This document shows, one piece after another, positions 26,806 to 36,129 of a stretch of DNA of 64,000 nt; position 1 is the first letter of the stretch; every line of letters starts with the position of its first letter. Where the stretch lies: assembly GCA_947631995.1 (NCBI GenBank), contig CANRNT010000001.1, positions 62,001 to 126,000 on the forward strand, in the 5' to 3' direction. The stretch is from an uncultured Clostridia bacterium (lineage in GTDB: Bacteria > Bacillota > Clostridia > Oscillospirales > Ruminococcaceae). Both the position numbers and the translations under genes were made by a program. The notes beneath the pieces are model-generated. The model saw only the letters and a program-made list of their open reading frames with translations. It was not told where the DNA came from and did not search any database.

Positions 26806-27771
26806 ATGGGTCTTGACGAACTTAGAAAAGAGATAGACGAGATAGACGTTGGATTACAGCGTTTATTTGAACGCAGAATGGCTATCTGCGACAAGGTCGC
26901 GCTTGAAAAGAAAAGCACCAACGCTTCCGTATTGCAGAGCGGACGTGAAGAAGATATTTTACGGAGAGCGGCTGACAGAAGCGAGGGCTTTGCCGACAGC
27001 AGCGTTGAATTTTTCAAGGACATAATGGCGATAAGCAGGGGCAGACAAAAAAAGCTGCTTTCCGAGGACATAGCCGTGCCGACGGAGGGAACGGTCAACG
27101 TTATCATACCGTGCGGCGGAAGCTCTTCAAGAATGGGCTTTGACAAGCTCACATACGATCTGTGCGGAAAGCCTGTTATCGTAAGGACGATAGAAAATTT
27201 CATCGGTATACCGAACATAGAACGCATTATAATCCCCGTCGGCAATGACAGCCGCGCCGCTATTGAGGAAGCTGTAAAAGTGGGTGCGTTCTCTGTTGAT
27301 ATAGTTTTTGCCGAAGCGGGGAACGACCGTCAGGAAAGCGTTAAAAAGGCGGCGGAAATGCTTACGGACAAATGCGGTTGGGTATGTATACACGACGGGG
27401 CAAGACCGTTCATAAGCGAAAGTATAATAAAAACCTGCCTGTCCGACGCGCAGGAAACGGGTGCGGCGGTGGTATGTGTTCCCGTAAAGGACACTATAAA
27501 GAAAGCGGAAAACGGCTTTGTATCTGCGACGCCTGACAGAGAACGGCTTTATGCCGCGCAGACTCCGCAGGTGATGTCAAAGGAGCTGTATACAAAAGCC
27601 ATAATGCAGGCTGCTGCGCTTGGAAAATCCTACACGGACGATGTATCGCTCTGCGAAGCTCTCGGAGTTATGCCAAAGATAACCGCAGGCGACTACGCGA
27701 ACATAAAGCTTACGACGCCCGAGGATATGGAAATAGCAAAACAGTACATAAAAAGCAGGTGGGGCAAATGA
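26806..27771 (+). CDS. Chorismate mutase-IspD fusion
   Basis: This 321-residue protein joins two enzymes. Residues 1-85 are an AroQ-type chorismate mutase: [20 protein letters not shown], a Lys-rich turn, [11 protein letters not shown] and the final [13 protein letters not shown], which keep the active-site Arg, Lys, Glu and Gln pattern. Residues about 93-321 are 4-diphosphocytidyl-2-C-methylerythritol synthase (IspD) of the MEP isoprenoid pathway, with [15 protein letters not shown] (CTP loop, a variant of AAGxGxRM), CIHDGARPF and [16 protein letters not shown]. The ATG at 26806 has GAGGTG 6 bases upstream. It overlaps ispF by 4 bp, which confirms the MEP role of the second half. The role of the mutase domain here is inferred. 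Confidence 0.92.
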   Translation: MGLDELRKEIDEIDVGLQRLFERRMAICDKVALEKKSTNASVLQSGREEDILRRAADRSEGFADSSVEFFKDIMAISRGRQKKLLSEDIAVPTEGTVNVIIPCGGSSSRMGFDKLTYDLCGKPVIVRTIENFIGIPNIERIIIPVGNDSRAAIEEAVKVGAFSVDIVFAEAGNDRQESVKKAAEMLTDKCGWVCIHDGARPFISESIIKTCLSDAQETGAAVVCVPVKDTIKKAENGFVSATPDRERLYAAQTPQVMSKELYTKAIMQAAALGKSYTDDVSLCEALGVMPKITAGDYANIKLTTPEDMEIAKQYIKSRWGK

Positions 27772-28235
27772 GGATAGGTCACGGATACGACGTACACAGG
27801 CTTGTCGAGGGGAGAAAGCTTATTCTCGGAGGAGTAGAGATACCGTACAATAAAGGTCTTTTGGGGCACTCGGACGCGGACGTTCTGCTTCACGCTATCA
27901 TGGACAGCATACTGGGGGCGTGCGCTCTCGGAGACATAGGCAAGCTTTTCCCTGACAGCGACGAAAAGTACCGAGGAGCTGACAGCATGGGACTTCTGAG
28001 AGAGGTCGTACGGCTTGTAAAGGCAAATGGCTTTATAGTAGAAAATGTTGATACTACGGTAGTTGCGCAAGCTCCAAAGCTCTCGCCTTTTATTGAGGAA
28101 ATTAGAAAGAACATCTCCAACGCGCTCGGCTTGGACATTTCATGTGTTTCGGTGAAAGCTACGACCGAGGAAGGACTCGGCTTCACGGGAGAGGGCCTGG
28201 GCATTTCCGCAACAGCGGTATGTCTTGTAGTGTAG
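27768..28235 (+). CDS. ispF: 2-C-methyl-D-erythritol 2,4-cyclodiphosphate synthase
   Basis: The 155-residue enzyme forms the cyclic diphosphate in the MEP pathway. Conserved metal and substrate residues are in [32 protein letters not shown] and [11 protein letters not shown]; the C-terminal [20 protein letters not shown] is also typical. Its ATG overlaps the TGA of the chorismate mutase-IspD gene (ATGA), so the steps before and after IspE are co-translated; ispE itself is not in the window. Confidence 0.97.
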   Translation: MRIGHGYDVHRLVEGRKLILGGVEIPYNKGLLGHSDADVLLHAIMDSILGACALGDIGKLFPDSDEKYRGADSMGLLREVVRLVKANGFIVENVDTTVVAQAPKLSPFIEEIRKNISNALGLDISCVSVKATTEEGLGFTGEGLGISATAVCLVV

Positions 28236-28271
28236 ATTTGTAGGATTTGCACGAAAGTTGTCGAATTTTGC

Positions 28272-28300
28272 TTGACTTTTTCACGTTCGTGTGATATAAT
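28272..28300 (+). promoter_or_regulatory. Sigma-A promoter for yegP
   Basis: TTGACT (28272-28277), a 17-bp spacer and TATAAT (28295-28300) precede the gene by about 60 bp. The Shine-Dalgarno is GAGGAGG. Confidence 0.85.
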
Positions 28301-28362
28301 CAAAATCGGAAAGCATTTCCGTATATTTCCGAAAAATTGATATTATCGAGGAGGAAAAGTCT

Positions 28363-28728
28363 ATGGGTAAATTTGTCATCAAAAAAACTGCTACAGGTAC
28401 TAAATTCGATCTCAAAGCAGGCAACGGCGAGGTCATTGCAACAAGCGAGGTATACGCTTCCGAGGCTGCGTGCAAAAACGGCATTGAGAGCGTTCGCAAA
28501 TGCTGCGACGGCGGCGTTGAAGATCAAACCGTTGAGGGCTACGAGGCTCTGAAGCACCCTAAGTTTGAAATATATCTTGACAAGAAAGGCGAGTACAGGT
28601 TCAGACTGAAAGCGCGCAACGGCGAGATAATCGCTACGGGCGAGGGCTACAAGTCAAAGGCGGGCTGCCTTAACGGCATTGAGAGCATAAAGAAAAACGC
28701 TCCCGAAGCTGCGGTAGTTGAAGAATAA
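28363..28728 (+). CDS. YegP-type DUF1508 tandem-repeat protein
   Basis: The 121-residue protein contains two DUF1508 units (about 1-55 and 62-115). Each has a beta-strand stretch such as FDLKAGNGEVIATSEVY or FRLKARNGEIIATGEGY followed by a helix with C-x-NGIESVRK or CLNGIESIKK. Family members are small, acidic, often stress- or host-associated proteins with no established biochemical function. It is monocistronic with its own strong promoter, consensus ribosome site and terminator, suggesting high expression. Confidence 0.9.
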   Translation: MGKFVIKKTATGTKFDLKAGNGEVIATSEVYASEAACKNGIESVRKCCDGGVEDQTVEGYEALKHPKFEIYLDKKGEYRFRLKARNGEIIATGEGYKSKAGCLNGIESIKKNAPEAAVVEE

Positions 28729-28744
28729 TTACATAGCATAATTA

Positions 28745-28788
28745 AACAGCGGATAGCGCGCAAAGGCGTTTATCCGCTGTTATATTTA
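28745..28788 (+). terminator. Rho-independent terminator after yegP
   Basis: AACAGCGGATA (28745-28755) pairs with TATCCGCTGTT (28771-28781), an 11-bp perfect stem followed by ATATTTATT. Confidence 0.8.
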
Positions 28789-28841
28789 TTGTAAAGTGAA
28801 ACTAAATGCTGCTCATACATTCCCTATGTCATCTATGATTT

Positions 28842-29178
28842 TCCCTTGCAAAGGGATACGCAAAAGTAAAGACACTTTTCTTTATAACATTTTTCACTTT
28901 GTACGGCGTTCCAAAATGGAACGCGGAAAATTAGCGATGCTCTCAACAAGGGGAGGCTCTCTCTTGCAGAGCCTCCCCTCTTTCAAAATAGTCCACCGGA
29001 CTATTTTGAAATTCACCTCTTGCAGAGCGCCTGCCGTAAGGAGCTTTCGCCGTCTGCGGACGGCGATGGGGGCTTTGCCCCTCAACCCCACGACCCTTTT
29101 GAAAAAGGGTCGACCGAAAACTTTTCCTTTCTTGACAAAGTTTAAAACCTTTGCGTACTGTGGCACGCTGCGACAGTA
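28842..29178. repeat. Hairpin cluster between yegP and purA
   Basis: No gene is visible from 28782 to 29184. Instead consecutive perfect stem-loops occur: TCCCTT/AAGGGA (28842-28856), GCGTTCCA/TGGAACGC (28906-28924), GGGGAGGCTCT/AGAGCCTCCCC followed by TCTTT (28950-28978), a 14-bp stem TTTCAAAATAGTCC/GGACTATTTTGAAA with a 3-base loop (28981-29011), CGCCGTC/GACGGCG (29048-29065), GGGGC/GCCCC (29069-29081), CGACCCTTT/AAAGGGTCG (29091-29112), and TACTGT/ACAGTA (29156-29178). It lies between the 3' ends of two convergent genes. The word GATGGGGGCT is shared with the element at 14.1 kb. Confidence 0.85.
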
Positions 29179-29184
29179 GCATAA

Positions 29185-30474
29185 TTATTTCAGCTTGCTT
29201 TCGCGGTAGATGATGTCTTCCCTCTTGGGCCCGTTGGACACCATGGTTATGGGGAAGCCTATTTTTTCCTCGATAAACTCGATATACTTGCGGCAGTTTT
29301 CGGGAAGCTCATCATAGTTCTTTATTCCGCGAATGTCACATTTCCAGCCGTCAAGCACCTCGAGCACGGGCTTTGCCTTTTCCAGAAGTCCTGTTGTCGG
29401 GAAATCCTGCGTTACCTTGCCGTCTATCTCGTAGCCGACACACACGGGTATTTTATCGAGGTATCCGAGAACATCAAGTACTGTGAACGCAACGTCCGTA
29501 GTACCCTGCAAGCGGCAGCCGTATCTAGAAGCAACACAGTCGAACCAGCCCATTCTGCGCGGTCTTCCCGTTGTTGCGCCGTACTCTCCGCCGTCGCCTC
29601 CGCGTCTGCGAAGCTCGTCTGCTTCTACTCCGAATATCTCCGAAACGAACGCTCCTGCGCCTACTGCCGATGAATAAGCCTTTACTACTGTAACTATCTG
29701 CTTTATCTCATACGGAGGAACGCCTGCGCCTATTGCGCCGTATGCGGCGAGCGTTGACGATGACGTTACCATGGGATATATACCGTGGTCGGGGTCTTTG
29801 AGCGAGCCGAGCTGACCTTCGAGCAGGACGGTCTTTCCCTCTTTGAGGGCGTTCCACAGGTACAGCGAGGTGTCACAGACATACGGCTTTATCATTTCTT
29901 TATACTTCATGAGCGTATCGAAAAGCTCATCAACGGAAAGCAGCGGCTTATGGTAAAGATTTTCAAGCAATACGTTCTTGGTAGCTACTATCCTTTCAAG
30001 CTTTTCTCTGAGCGCTTCTTCATCAAAAAGCTCCTGCACCTGAAAACCTATCTTTGCGTATTTATCCGAATAGAAAGGAGCTATGCCGCTCTTGGTAGAG
30101 CCAAAGCTCTTGCCTGCAAGACGCTCTTCTTCATAGGCGTCAAAGAGAACGTGATACGGCATAACTATCTGCGCTCTGTCGGAAACCAACAGCTTAGGCG
30201 CGGGCACGCCCTTGGAAACGACAGTCTGATACTCCTCCATAAGCTTCGGTATGTCCAAAGCCACGCCGTTGCCTATGATACTTGTCGTATGGTCGTAAAA
30301 CACGCCCGACGGCAGGGTGTGCAGAGCGAATTTGCCGTAGTGATTGACTATTGTATGACCTGCATTTGCTCCTCCCTGAAATCTTACAACTATGTCGGAC
30401 TGCTGAGCTAACATATCGGTTATCTTGCCTTTTCCCTCGTCGCCCCAGTTAGCTCCTACGATAGCCTTTACCAT
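29185..30474 (-). CDS. purA: Adenylosuccinate synthetase
   Basis: The 429-residue enzyme converts IMP, GTP and aspartate to adenylosuccinate. The N-terminal GANWGDEGKGKITDML is the P-loop and catalytic Asp region; GGANAGHTIV with the catalytic His, GQLGSLKDPDHGIYPMVTSS and TTGRPRRMGWFD are all present. It is monocistronic with a promoter at about 30.55 kb. Confidence 0.98.
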   Translation of the reverse strand: MVKAIVGANWGDEGKGKITDMLAQQSDIVVRFQGGANAGHTIVNHYGKFALHTLPSGVFYDHTTSIIGNGVALDIPKLMEEYQTVVSKGVPAPKLLVSDRAQIVMPYHVLFDAYEEERLAGKSFGSTKSGIAPFYSDKYAKIGFQVQELFDEEALREKLERIVATKNVLLENLYHKPLLSVDELFDTLMKYKEMIKPYVCDTSLYLWNALKEGKTVLLEGQLGSLKDPDHGIYPMVTSSSTLAAYGAIGAGVPPYEIKQIVTVVKAYSSAVGAGAFVSEIFGVEADELRRRGGDGGEYGATTGRPRRMGWFDCVASRYGCRLQGTTDVAFTVLDVLGYLDKIPVCVGYEIDGKVTQDFPTTGLLEKAKPVLEVLDGWKCDIRGIKNYDELPENCRKYIEFIEEKIGFPITMVSNGPKREDIIYRESKLK

Positions 30475-30542
30475 ATCGTTTTTCTCCTTTCTTATCCTGC
30501 GAAATAATTGGTATGTTCTTATCGGCAGAAACTGCCTTAATA

Positions 30543-30571
30543 ATTATATCACCGTTTATACCATAAGTAAA
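30543..30571 (-). promoter_or_regulatory. Promoter for purA
   Basis: On the minus strand TTTACT (30566-30571), a 17-bp spacer and TATAAT (30543-30548) lie about 70 bp before the purA start. No purine riboswitch or clear PurR site was recognised. Confidence 0.65.
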
Positions 30572-30635
30572 ATATATATTATTTATACAATTCATAACAA
30601 GCGTTTATGCAATGTATAATAACATTTAAAAACTG

Positions 30636-30664
30636 TTGCAATTATTTTGTATTTGGTATATAAT
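30636..30664 (+). promoter_or_regulatory. Sigma-A promoter for the metallophosphoesterase gene
   Basis: TTGCAA (30636-30641), a 17-bp spacer and TATAAT (30659-30664) point to the gene at 30713 and diverge from purA. Confidence 0.8.
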
Positions 30665-30712
30665 TATATCAGCGTATCATTATTATTTTAAAAAGTCCGA
30701 GGGGGGAGCAAT

Positions 30713-31543
30713 GTGGTTCCGTTTCTTATCGTTGCGGCGATAGTTATTGTTACTGTTATCGTGGAAAACAGCCGACTGACAGTCACAAAATACAGAGTTG
30801 CCTGCAAAGGTCTGCCGCGAGAGTTCCGCGGTTTTCGCATACTGCACCTTTCAGACCTTCACTCCAGACGCTTCGGAAAAGACTATGACAAGCTGCTTAG
30901 CAAGATAAGACCTCTTCACCCGGACATAATATTCTTTACAGGCGACCTTATCTGCCGAAAAGAACGCAGGGCAGATCAGAAGATCGAACTTGTGAAAAAG
31001 CTTTTGAAGATCGCGCCTGTTTACATATCTCTGGGAAATCACGAAGCTGACAGCAGAAGCAACTCTCAGCCTGTGCTTAACGAAATGGCGCGGATGGGCG
31101 CGCATATACTTATAAACGGAAAAGAGCGTTTATACCGCGGATATAGTGAGATAGACATATACGGTCTGGCGCTGCCCTCATATTTTTACAGGAACGATGA
31201 CGGAAGCTATGACAATCTTCCCGCCGTCACGCGTGCTGAGGTAGAAGAGCTTTGCGGAAAAAATGACGAAACTGTTTTCAGCATACTTCTCGCGCACTCC
31301 CCTCTCCCGTTCGAGGAATATGAAAAATGGGGCGCAGACCTTATTTTTTCAGGACATATGCACGGCGGCGTTATACGAATACCGTTTACGGAAAAGGGAC
31401 TGCTGTCGCCGGAAAGGGTATTTTTCCCTGAATTTACGCACGGCGTATACAGAAAATTCGGAGTGAACATGATAGTATCGAGAGGACTTGGAAAATTCAG
31501 ACTGTTCAACCCTGCCGAGATAGTTCTCGTCAGTCTTAAATAA
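30713..31543 (+). CDS. Membrane-anchored metallophosphoesterase
   Basis: The 276-residue protein begins with a membrane segment (VPFLIVAAIVIVTVIV) and carries a calcineurin-like phosphoesterase domain: ILHLSDLHSRRFG, IIFFTGDLICR, ISLGNHEADS, LLAHSP and FSGHMHGG supply the two-metal ligands. This layout matches the YkuE-like family, some members of which act on UDP-sugar lipids. The start is GTG at 30713, with AGGGGGGAG just upstream; an overlapping ATG two bases earlier opens a short wrong frame. It is 32 bp upstream of uvrC. Confidence 0.9.
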   Translation: MVPFLIVAAIVIVTVIVENSRLTVTKYRVACKGLPREFRGFRILHLSDLHSRRFGKDYDKLLSKIRPLHPDIIFFTGDLICRKERRADQKIELVKKLLKIAPVYISLGNHEADSRSNSQPVLNEMARMGAHILINGKERLYRGYSEIDIYGLALPSYFYRNDDGSYDNLPAVTRAEVEELCGKNDETVFSILLAHSPLPFEEYEKWGADLIFSGHMHGGVIRIPFTEKGLLSPERVFFPEFTHGVYRKFGVNMIVSRGLGKFRLFNPAEIVLVSLK

Positions 31544-31575
31544 TTCGATCATATAATTGAAAGGAGCTTTGAGCC

Positions 31576-33405
31576 ATGCTTGCGGTAAATGAACGACTTC
31601 CCTATCTTCGCGGCAAGACCTCGAAGCTTTCTTCGCGCCCTGGCTGCTACATCATGAAAAACGAAAGCGGCAAGATAATATACATTGGCAAGGCTAAAAA
31701 TCTGAAAAACAGAGTATCGAGCTATTTCCGCAAGGACGCTGACCATTTGCCAAAGGTGGCAAAAATGGTATCCAACGTTTACGACTACGATTTTATCATA
31801 ACCGACAGCGAGTTTGAAGCTCTCGTTTTGGAATGTTCGCTGATAAAGCAATACAAGCCAAAGTACAACATTCTATTAAAGGACGACAAGGGTTACAGCT
31901 ATATCAAGATAGTTGGTACGGACTATCCGCGGCTGGAATGCGCTCTTCAAAAGTATGACGACGGCGCGGAATACATCGGACCGTATACAAGCTCTTATGC
32001 CGTAAAGCAGGCTGTCAATGAAGCAAACAGGATATTTCGTCTGCCTGACTGCCACAAGAAATTTCCTCAGGACATAGGAAAAAGCCGTCCGTGCCTTAAC
32101 TATCACATCAATAAGTGCATGGGCGTATGCCGCGGCAAAATAAGCAAGGAAGAATACGCCGACATTATACGTCAGGCGATAGATTTTATAAGGGACGGCT
32201 CGGAAGCTTCGATAGAAAAAATGACAAAGGATATGCTGGAAGCTTCGGAAAATCTCGAGTTTGAAAAGGCGGCGCGTCTGCGCGACAGGATAAACGCCGT
32301 GACAAAGACCTCAATGGAACAGAAAATAATCGACGAGGACAGAAGAGACTGCGACATAATCGCGGCGGCGGTAATGAATGAGAACGCCTGTGTAAGCGTT
32401 GTTATGTACAGAGAGGGGCGGCTTTTCGACAAGGCAAGCTTTTTCCTCAAGGATCAGGACAACACAGCCGACATGCGCGAAGAGTTCATAATGCAGTTTT
32501 ACTCTTCAAGGGAATATATCCCCAAATTCATATATATAGATACGGAGCTTGAGAGCATAAACGATATCACCGAGTTTTTGCGGCAGAAATGCGGTCATGC
32601 AGTAACGGTATCCTGTCCTAAGAGAGGAGAAGCCGTCAAGCTGGTCGAGCTTTCAAGAAGCAACGCTTCGGAATATCTTTCCATAAACGTAGGGCGGACG
32701 GGAAAAGAGATAGTCGCTCTTGACGAGCTTGCAAGGGCGCTGGATCTGCCAAAGCCTCCGCGGCTGATAGAATGTTATGATATTTCAAATCTCGGCAGCA
32801 CAAACGTTGTTGCGGGAATGGTCGTATTTGAAAACGGCAGACCAAATAAAAAGCTGTACCGCAAATTTGCCGTTAAAGACGTTATAGGTCAGGACGATTA
32901 CGCCTGCATGAGAGAAGTGGTAAAACGCAGGTTTGAGAGATATCTGGGCAACGATGAAGCTTTCGCTTTCAAGCCCGATCTCATACTTCTTGACGGCGGC
33001 ACGGGTCATGTGAACACTATCGCTCCGCTGCTCAAGGAGCTGGGCATAGATATACCGCTTTACGGACTTGTAAAGGACAGCCGCCACAGGACGAGAGCTA
33101 TCGCTACGGGCGGAGGAGAGATAACGCTGTCGCAGAGAAGCGCGGGATTTCATCTGATAACCGCTATACAGGACGAGGTACACAGATATGCGATAACTTT
33201 TCAGCGCAGCAAAAGGGGCAAGACCGCATATGCCATGAAGCTGACCGAGGTCAAGGGTATAGGCGATGTCAAAGCAAAGCTGCTCATAAAAAAATTCAAG
33301 ACCAAAGAAGCGCTCAAAAACGCGTCAGTAGAGGAGCTTGCGAAGACTGCAAAGGTAGACCGCGAGACAGCACAGCAGCTAAAAAACGTAATTGGAGAGA
33401 TGTAA
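31576..33405 (+). CDS. uvrC: Excinuclease ABC subunit C
   Basis: This 609-residue subunit makes both incisions in nucleotide excision repair. The GIY-YIG domain is at the N-terminus (GCYIMKNESGKIIYIGKAKN), followed by the Cys-rich HINKCMGVC region, the UVR motif LEFEKAARLRDRI, the RNase H-like domain (IECYDISNLGSTNVVAGMVV, LILLDGGTGHVN) and C-terminal helix-hairpin-helix motifs (LTEVKGIGDVKAKLLIKKF). There is no LexA-type box directly upstream. Confidence 0.97.
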   Translation: MLAVNERLPYLRGKTSKLSSRPGCYIMKNESGKIIYIGKAKNLKNRVSSYFRKDADHLPKVAKMVSNVYDYDFIITDSEFEALVLECSLIKQYKPKYNILLKDDKGYSYIKIVGTDYPRLECALQKYDDGAEYIGPYTSSYAVKQAVNEANRIFRLPDCHKKFPQDIGKSRPCLNYHINKCMGVCRGKISKEEYADIIRQAIDFIRDGSEASIEKMTKDMLEASENLEFEKAARLRDRINAVTKTSMEQKIIDEDRRDCDIIAAAVMNENACVSVVMYREGRLFDKASFFLKDQDNTADMREEFIMQFYSSREYIPKFIYIDTELESINDITEFLRQKCGHAVTVSCPKRGEAVKLVELSRSNASEYLSINVGRTGKEIVALDELARALDLPKPPRLIECYDISNLGSTNVVAGMVVFENGRPNKKLYRKFAVKDVIGQDDYACMREVVKRRFERYLGNDEAFAFKPDLILLDGGTGHVNTIAPLLKELGIDIPLYGLVKDSRHRTRAIATGGGEITLSQRSAGFHLITAIQDEVHRYAITFQRSKRGKTAYAMKLTEVKGIGDVKAKLLIKKFKTKEALKNASVEELAKTAKVDRETAQQLKNVIGEM

Positions 33406-33406
33406 A

Positions 33407-34705
33407 ATGGATATAGGCGAAGTTTACGAATATCTGGGCAGGTACGGAAAATCGGGAAAACCGGTAGAAAACCTCAGCCGTATCAAATGCCTGCTCAAAG
33501 AGCTTGGCGACCCGCAGGAGGGACTGAAATTCATTCACGTTGCGGGCACAAACGGAAAAGGCTCTGTGTGCGAAATGCTGACAGAAATGCTATATCTGCA
33601 AGATGTAAAGGTTGGAACATTTACATCTCCGTTCGTGCTGGAATATGCCGACAGGATACGCATAAACAAGCGAAATATCCCCGACCATTATCTTATCCGC
33701 CACACCGAAACGGTCAAAAATGCGGCTGCCAGAACTCCATACGGAAATGACTATTCGCAATTTGAGATAACGATGTGCATTTCGCTTTTGCATTTCAAAG
33801 AGTGCGGCTGCGATGTTGTTGTATGGGAAACGGGCGTAGGCGGTCTGAACGACTGCACGAACGTTATACAAAAGCCGCTGGTATCGGTCATATGCTCGGT
33901 ATCATACGACCACACGGCAATTCTCGGAGAAACTTTGGAAGAGATAGCCGCGCAGAAAGCCGGTATCATAAAGCACGGCTGCCCCGTAGTTCTGTCGCCG
34001 TGCAATGACAAGGCGGTGGAAGATGTAGTCCGCAGGACTGCTATATGCAGAAGCAGCAGTCTTACAATACCTGATATGAAGAACGTCGGGATATTTTCCG
34101 ACACGCTGCAAGGCTGCGACTTTACATATAAAGGTAAGCATTACTCTACATCTATGTGCGGTATACATCAGGTAAGGAACGCAGTTACCGCGATAGAAGC
34201 CGTCCGCGCTTGCAGCGAAAGCATAAGGGTAAGCGAAAATAACATAGCGGCGGGCGTTTCTAACGCTGTTATACCCGCGAGGACACAGATATTATCCGCT
34301 GACCCTCTGCTGATACTCGACGGCGGTCACAATCCCGACGGCTTCAAGGCGCTCGGCGAGCTGCTGAGCAGCAAGACCCCCGCTCCGAGATGTGCTGTTG
34401 TAGGTATACTGAAAGATAAAAAAGCGGCACAGTCTATTGAACAACTGCTCCCGCTTTGTGATATGTTTATTACGGTAGATTCTTTCCACCCAAACGCGGT
34501 CAACGCTTCCGAGCTGGCACAGAATATCGAAGCTATGGGCGGTAAAGCCTGCGCCGCCGATGACACCGTTTCAGCTATGCAAATGCTGAAGGATATGAGA
34601 GATAAATATAACACACAGGTAATATGCGGTTCCCTGTATCTTGCTTCGGACGTCCTAAATAAGCTTGCTCCTGAGGAGGAGAAGCAGCTTCTTTTCTCGA
34701 CGTGA
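33407..34705 (+). CDS. folC: Folylpolyglutamate synthase / dihydrofolate synthase
   Basis: The 432-residue Mur-ligase-like enzyme adds glutamate to folates. The ATP-binding loop VAGTNGKGSVCEML, the YADRIRINK region, the ETGVGGLNDCTNV motif and the C-terminal LILDGGHNPDG are typical. I chose the ATG at 33407, one base after the uvrC stop codon, with GGAGAG upstream. Its last 51 bp overlap the 3' end of sigF on the opposite strand. Confidence 0.95.
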   Translation: MDIGEVYEYLGRYGKSGKPVENLSRIKCLLKELGDPQEGLKFIHVAGTNGKGSVCEMLTEMLYLQDVKVGTFTSPFVLEYADRIRINKRNIPDHYLIRHTETVKNAAARTPYGNDYSQFEITMCISLLHFKECGCDVVVWETGVGGLNDCTNVIQKPLVSVICSVSYDHTAILGETLEEIAAQKAGIIKHGCPVVLSPCNDKAVEDVVRRTAICRSSSLTIPDMKNVGIFSDTLQGCDFTYKGKHYSTSMCGIHQVRNAVTAIEAVRACSESIRVSENNIAAGVSNAVIPARTQILSADPLLILDGGHNPDGFKALGELLSSKTPAPRCAVVGILKDKKAAQSIEQLLPLCDMFITVDSFHPNAVNASELAQNIEAMGGKACAADDTVSAMQMLKDMRDKYNTQVICGSLYLASDVLNKLAPEEEKQLLFST

Positions 34706-35323
34706 CACCTGCACCTGCGTCATTTCAAGCTCAAGCGCTGTTTGCGTTTGAGTTTTGTTTTTTACATAGCGCAGATATAATAGCTTTCTGTCCTTTGGCT
34801 CAAGCTCTGAAACAGCCTGCTTCAGAGCTATGGACATAATTATTTTCTCGTCCGGCGGCTCTACGGGGATATCTATTTCGCCGCCGCTCTCGCTTCCGTC
34901 GTCGGAGTTGGCAGTCAGGCTGACGGGCGGCATGGAAACATTGAGCGCCTCGACTACCCTTTCGGTATCTTCTCCGGACATCTGCGAAAGCTCGGTGATA
35001 GTCGGTTCTCTGCCGTTTTCTTTGGCAAATTTTTCTCTCATTCGCGAAAGCTTCAGAGAAAGTTCTTTCAAGCTCCTGCTGACCTTTACCGTTCCCCCGT
35101 CACGAAAAAGGCGCTTTATCTCCCCCATTATGACAGGAACGGCATAAGTAGAGAATTTATACCCCAAGGTCGGGTCAAAGGCGTTTATAGCTTTCATAAG
35201 CCCTATACAGCCCGCGCTGCACAGATCCTCATACTCTATGTTTCTTCCTCTGAAACGGTTAGCGCACAGATGTACCAGACCCATATTCTCCTGCGCGAAC
35301 TTATGCTTCTCTTCCGTTTTCAT
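34655..35323 (-). CDS. sigF: Sporulation sigma factor SigF
   Basis: The 222-residue sigma-70-family protein directs forespore transcription. Region 2 is clear (NIEYEDLCSAGCIGLMKAINAF, then YKFSTYAVPVIMGEIKR), as is region 3 (REPTITELSQMSG) and region 4 (LLYLRYVKNKTQTQTALELE, QVSRREKK). Being third after spoIIAA and spoIIAB identifies it as SigF rather than SigG. Start ATG 35323 overlaps spoIIAB by 23 bp. Confidence 0.96.
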   Translation of the reverse strand: MKTEEKHKFAQENMGLVHLCANRFRGRNIEYEDLCSAGCIGLMKAINAFDPTLGYKFSTYAVPVIMGEIKRLFRDGGTVKVSRSLKELSLKLSRMREKFAKENGREPTITELSQMSGEDTERVVEALNVSMPPVSLTANSDDGSESGGEIDIPVEPPDEKIIMSIALKQAVSELEPKDRKLLYLRYVKNKTQTQTALELEMTQVQVSRREKKLLLLLRSKLI

Positions 35324-35774
35324 CAATAGCCTTTCTTGTCGTCAGCTTTTTGCGCATGGTAACGCTCGTTCCTTTTCCTACCCTGCTCTTTACGGAGAGC
35401 TTATCCATAAAGCTCTCCATTATTGTAAAGCCCAGTCCCGCTCTGTCCTCGTCGGGTGCGGAGGTATAAAGAGGAGTCATAGCGGCTTCGATATCCTCTA
35501 TGCCGCAGCCCTTGTCCGAAATGCGTATGTATATTTCGTTTTCAACAAGTATCTTTGCGGTCATCGCAACCGTACCAACGGTATCTTTATACCCGTGCAC
35601 AATGCAGTTGGTAACGGCTTCGGAAACCGCCGTCTTGATATCGGAAAGCTCGTCTATCTGCGGATTGAGCTGCGATACGAGCCCTGATATCGCCATACGT
35701 GCAAAGCTCTCGTTCTCGGAGAGGCTGGGGAACGTGATCTTTATCTCATTTAATATCCTGTCGGATCTTTTCAT
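35301..35774 (-). CDS. spoIIAB: Anti-sigma F factor SpoIIAB
   Basis: The 157-residue GHKL kinase holds SigF inactive and phosphorylates SpoIIAA. The N box TNCIVHGYKDTVGTVAMTAK and G1 box ISDKGCGIED are present, with the later AGLGFTIMESFMD. GGAG precedes the start; it overlaps the spoIIAA stop by 29 bp. Confidence 0.96.
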   Translation of the reverse strand: MKRSDRILNEIKITFPSLSENESFARMAISGLVSQLNPQIDELSDIKTAVSEAVTNCIVHGYKDTVGTVAMTAKILVENEIYIRISDKGCGIEDIEAAMTPLYTSAPDEDRAGLGFTIMESFMDKLSVKSRVGKGTSVTMRKKLTTRKAIDENGREA

Positions 35775-36129
35775 CTTTGATCTCTCCTTTCATATCTGTA
35801 AACAGTCTGCCGCGGACATCTTCATCTATGAACACGGCGAGCTTGTTCATTCCCGCAAGCTGCATGACCCTGCGTATCGACGGCGAACAGTTGACGATAT
35901 AAAGCGTACCGCCGTATTCATGCAGTATGCGGTATCTTCCCATGACAAGACCTATGCCGGAGCTGTCCATAAACGTAACGCCCGAAAAGTCGATATAAAG
36001 CTCCGACGGGCATTTGGAGTCTATTGCCATATCTATGTTCATTCTGGCGCAGGAGGCGTTATGATGGTCAAGCTCTCCGTGAAGCTCAACAAGACATCTG
36101 TTGTTATTGTTATAAATAACCACGTTCAT
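35746..36129 (-). CDS. spoIIAA: Anti-sigma F factor antagonist SpoIIAA
   Basis: This 127-residue STAS-domain protein releases SigF when dephosphorylated. The phosphorylation site is in GVTFMDSSGIGLVMGRY. It leads the spoIIA operon. Upstream (minus strand) GAAGAATAG is a fair match to the sigma-H -10 element (RNNGAATWW), but the -35 is weak, so sigma-H control is expected from the family more than shown here. Confidence 0.96.
   Translation of the reverse strand: MNVVIYNNNNRCLVELHGELDHHNASCARMNIDMAIDSKCPSELYIDFSGVTFMDSSGIGLVMGRYRILHEYGGTLYIVNCSPSIRRVMQLAGMNKLAVFIDEDVRGRLFTDMKGEIKDEKIRQDIK

Noticed and set aside
30475..30635. Purine riboswitch or PurR box before purA
   Set aside because: The leader is short and AT-rich and lacks the conserved purine aptamer loops; no convincing PurR palindrome was seen.
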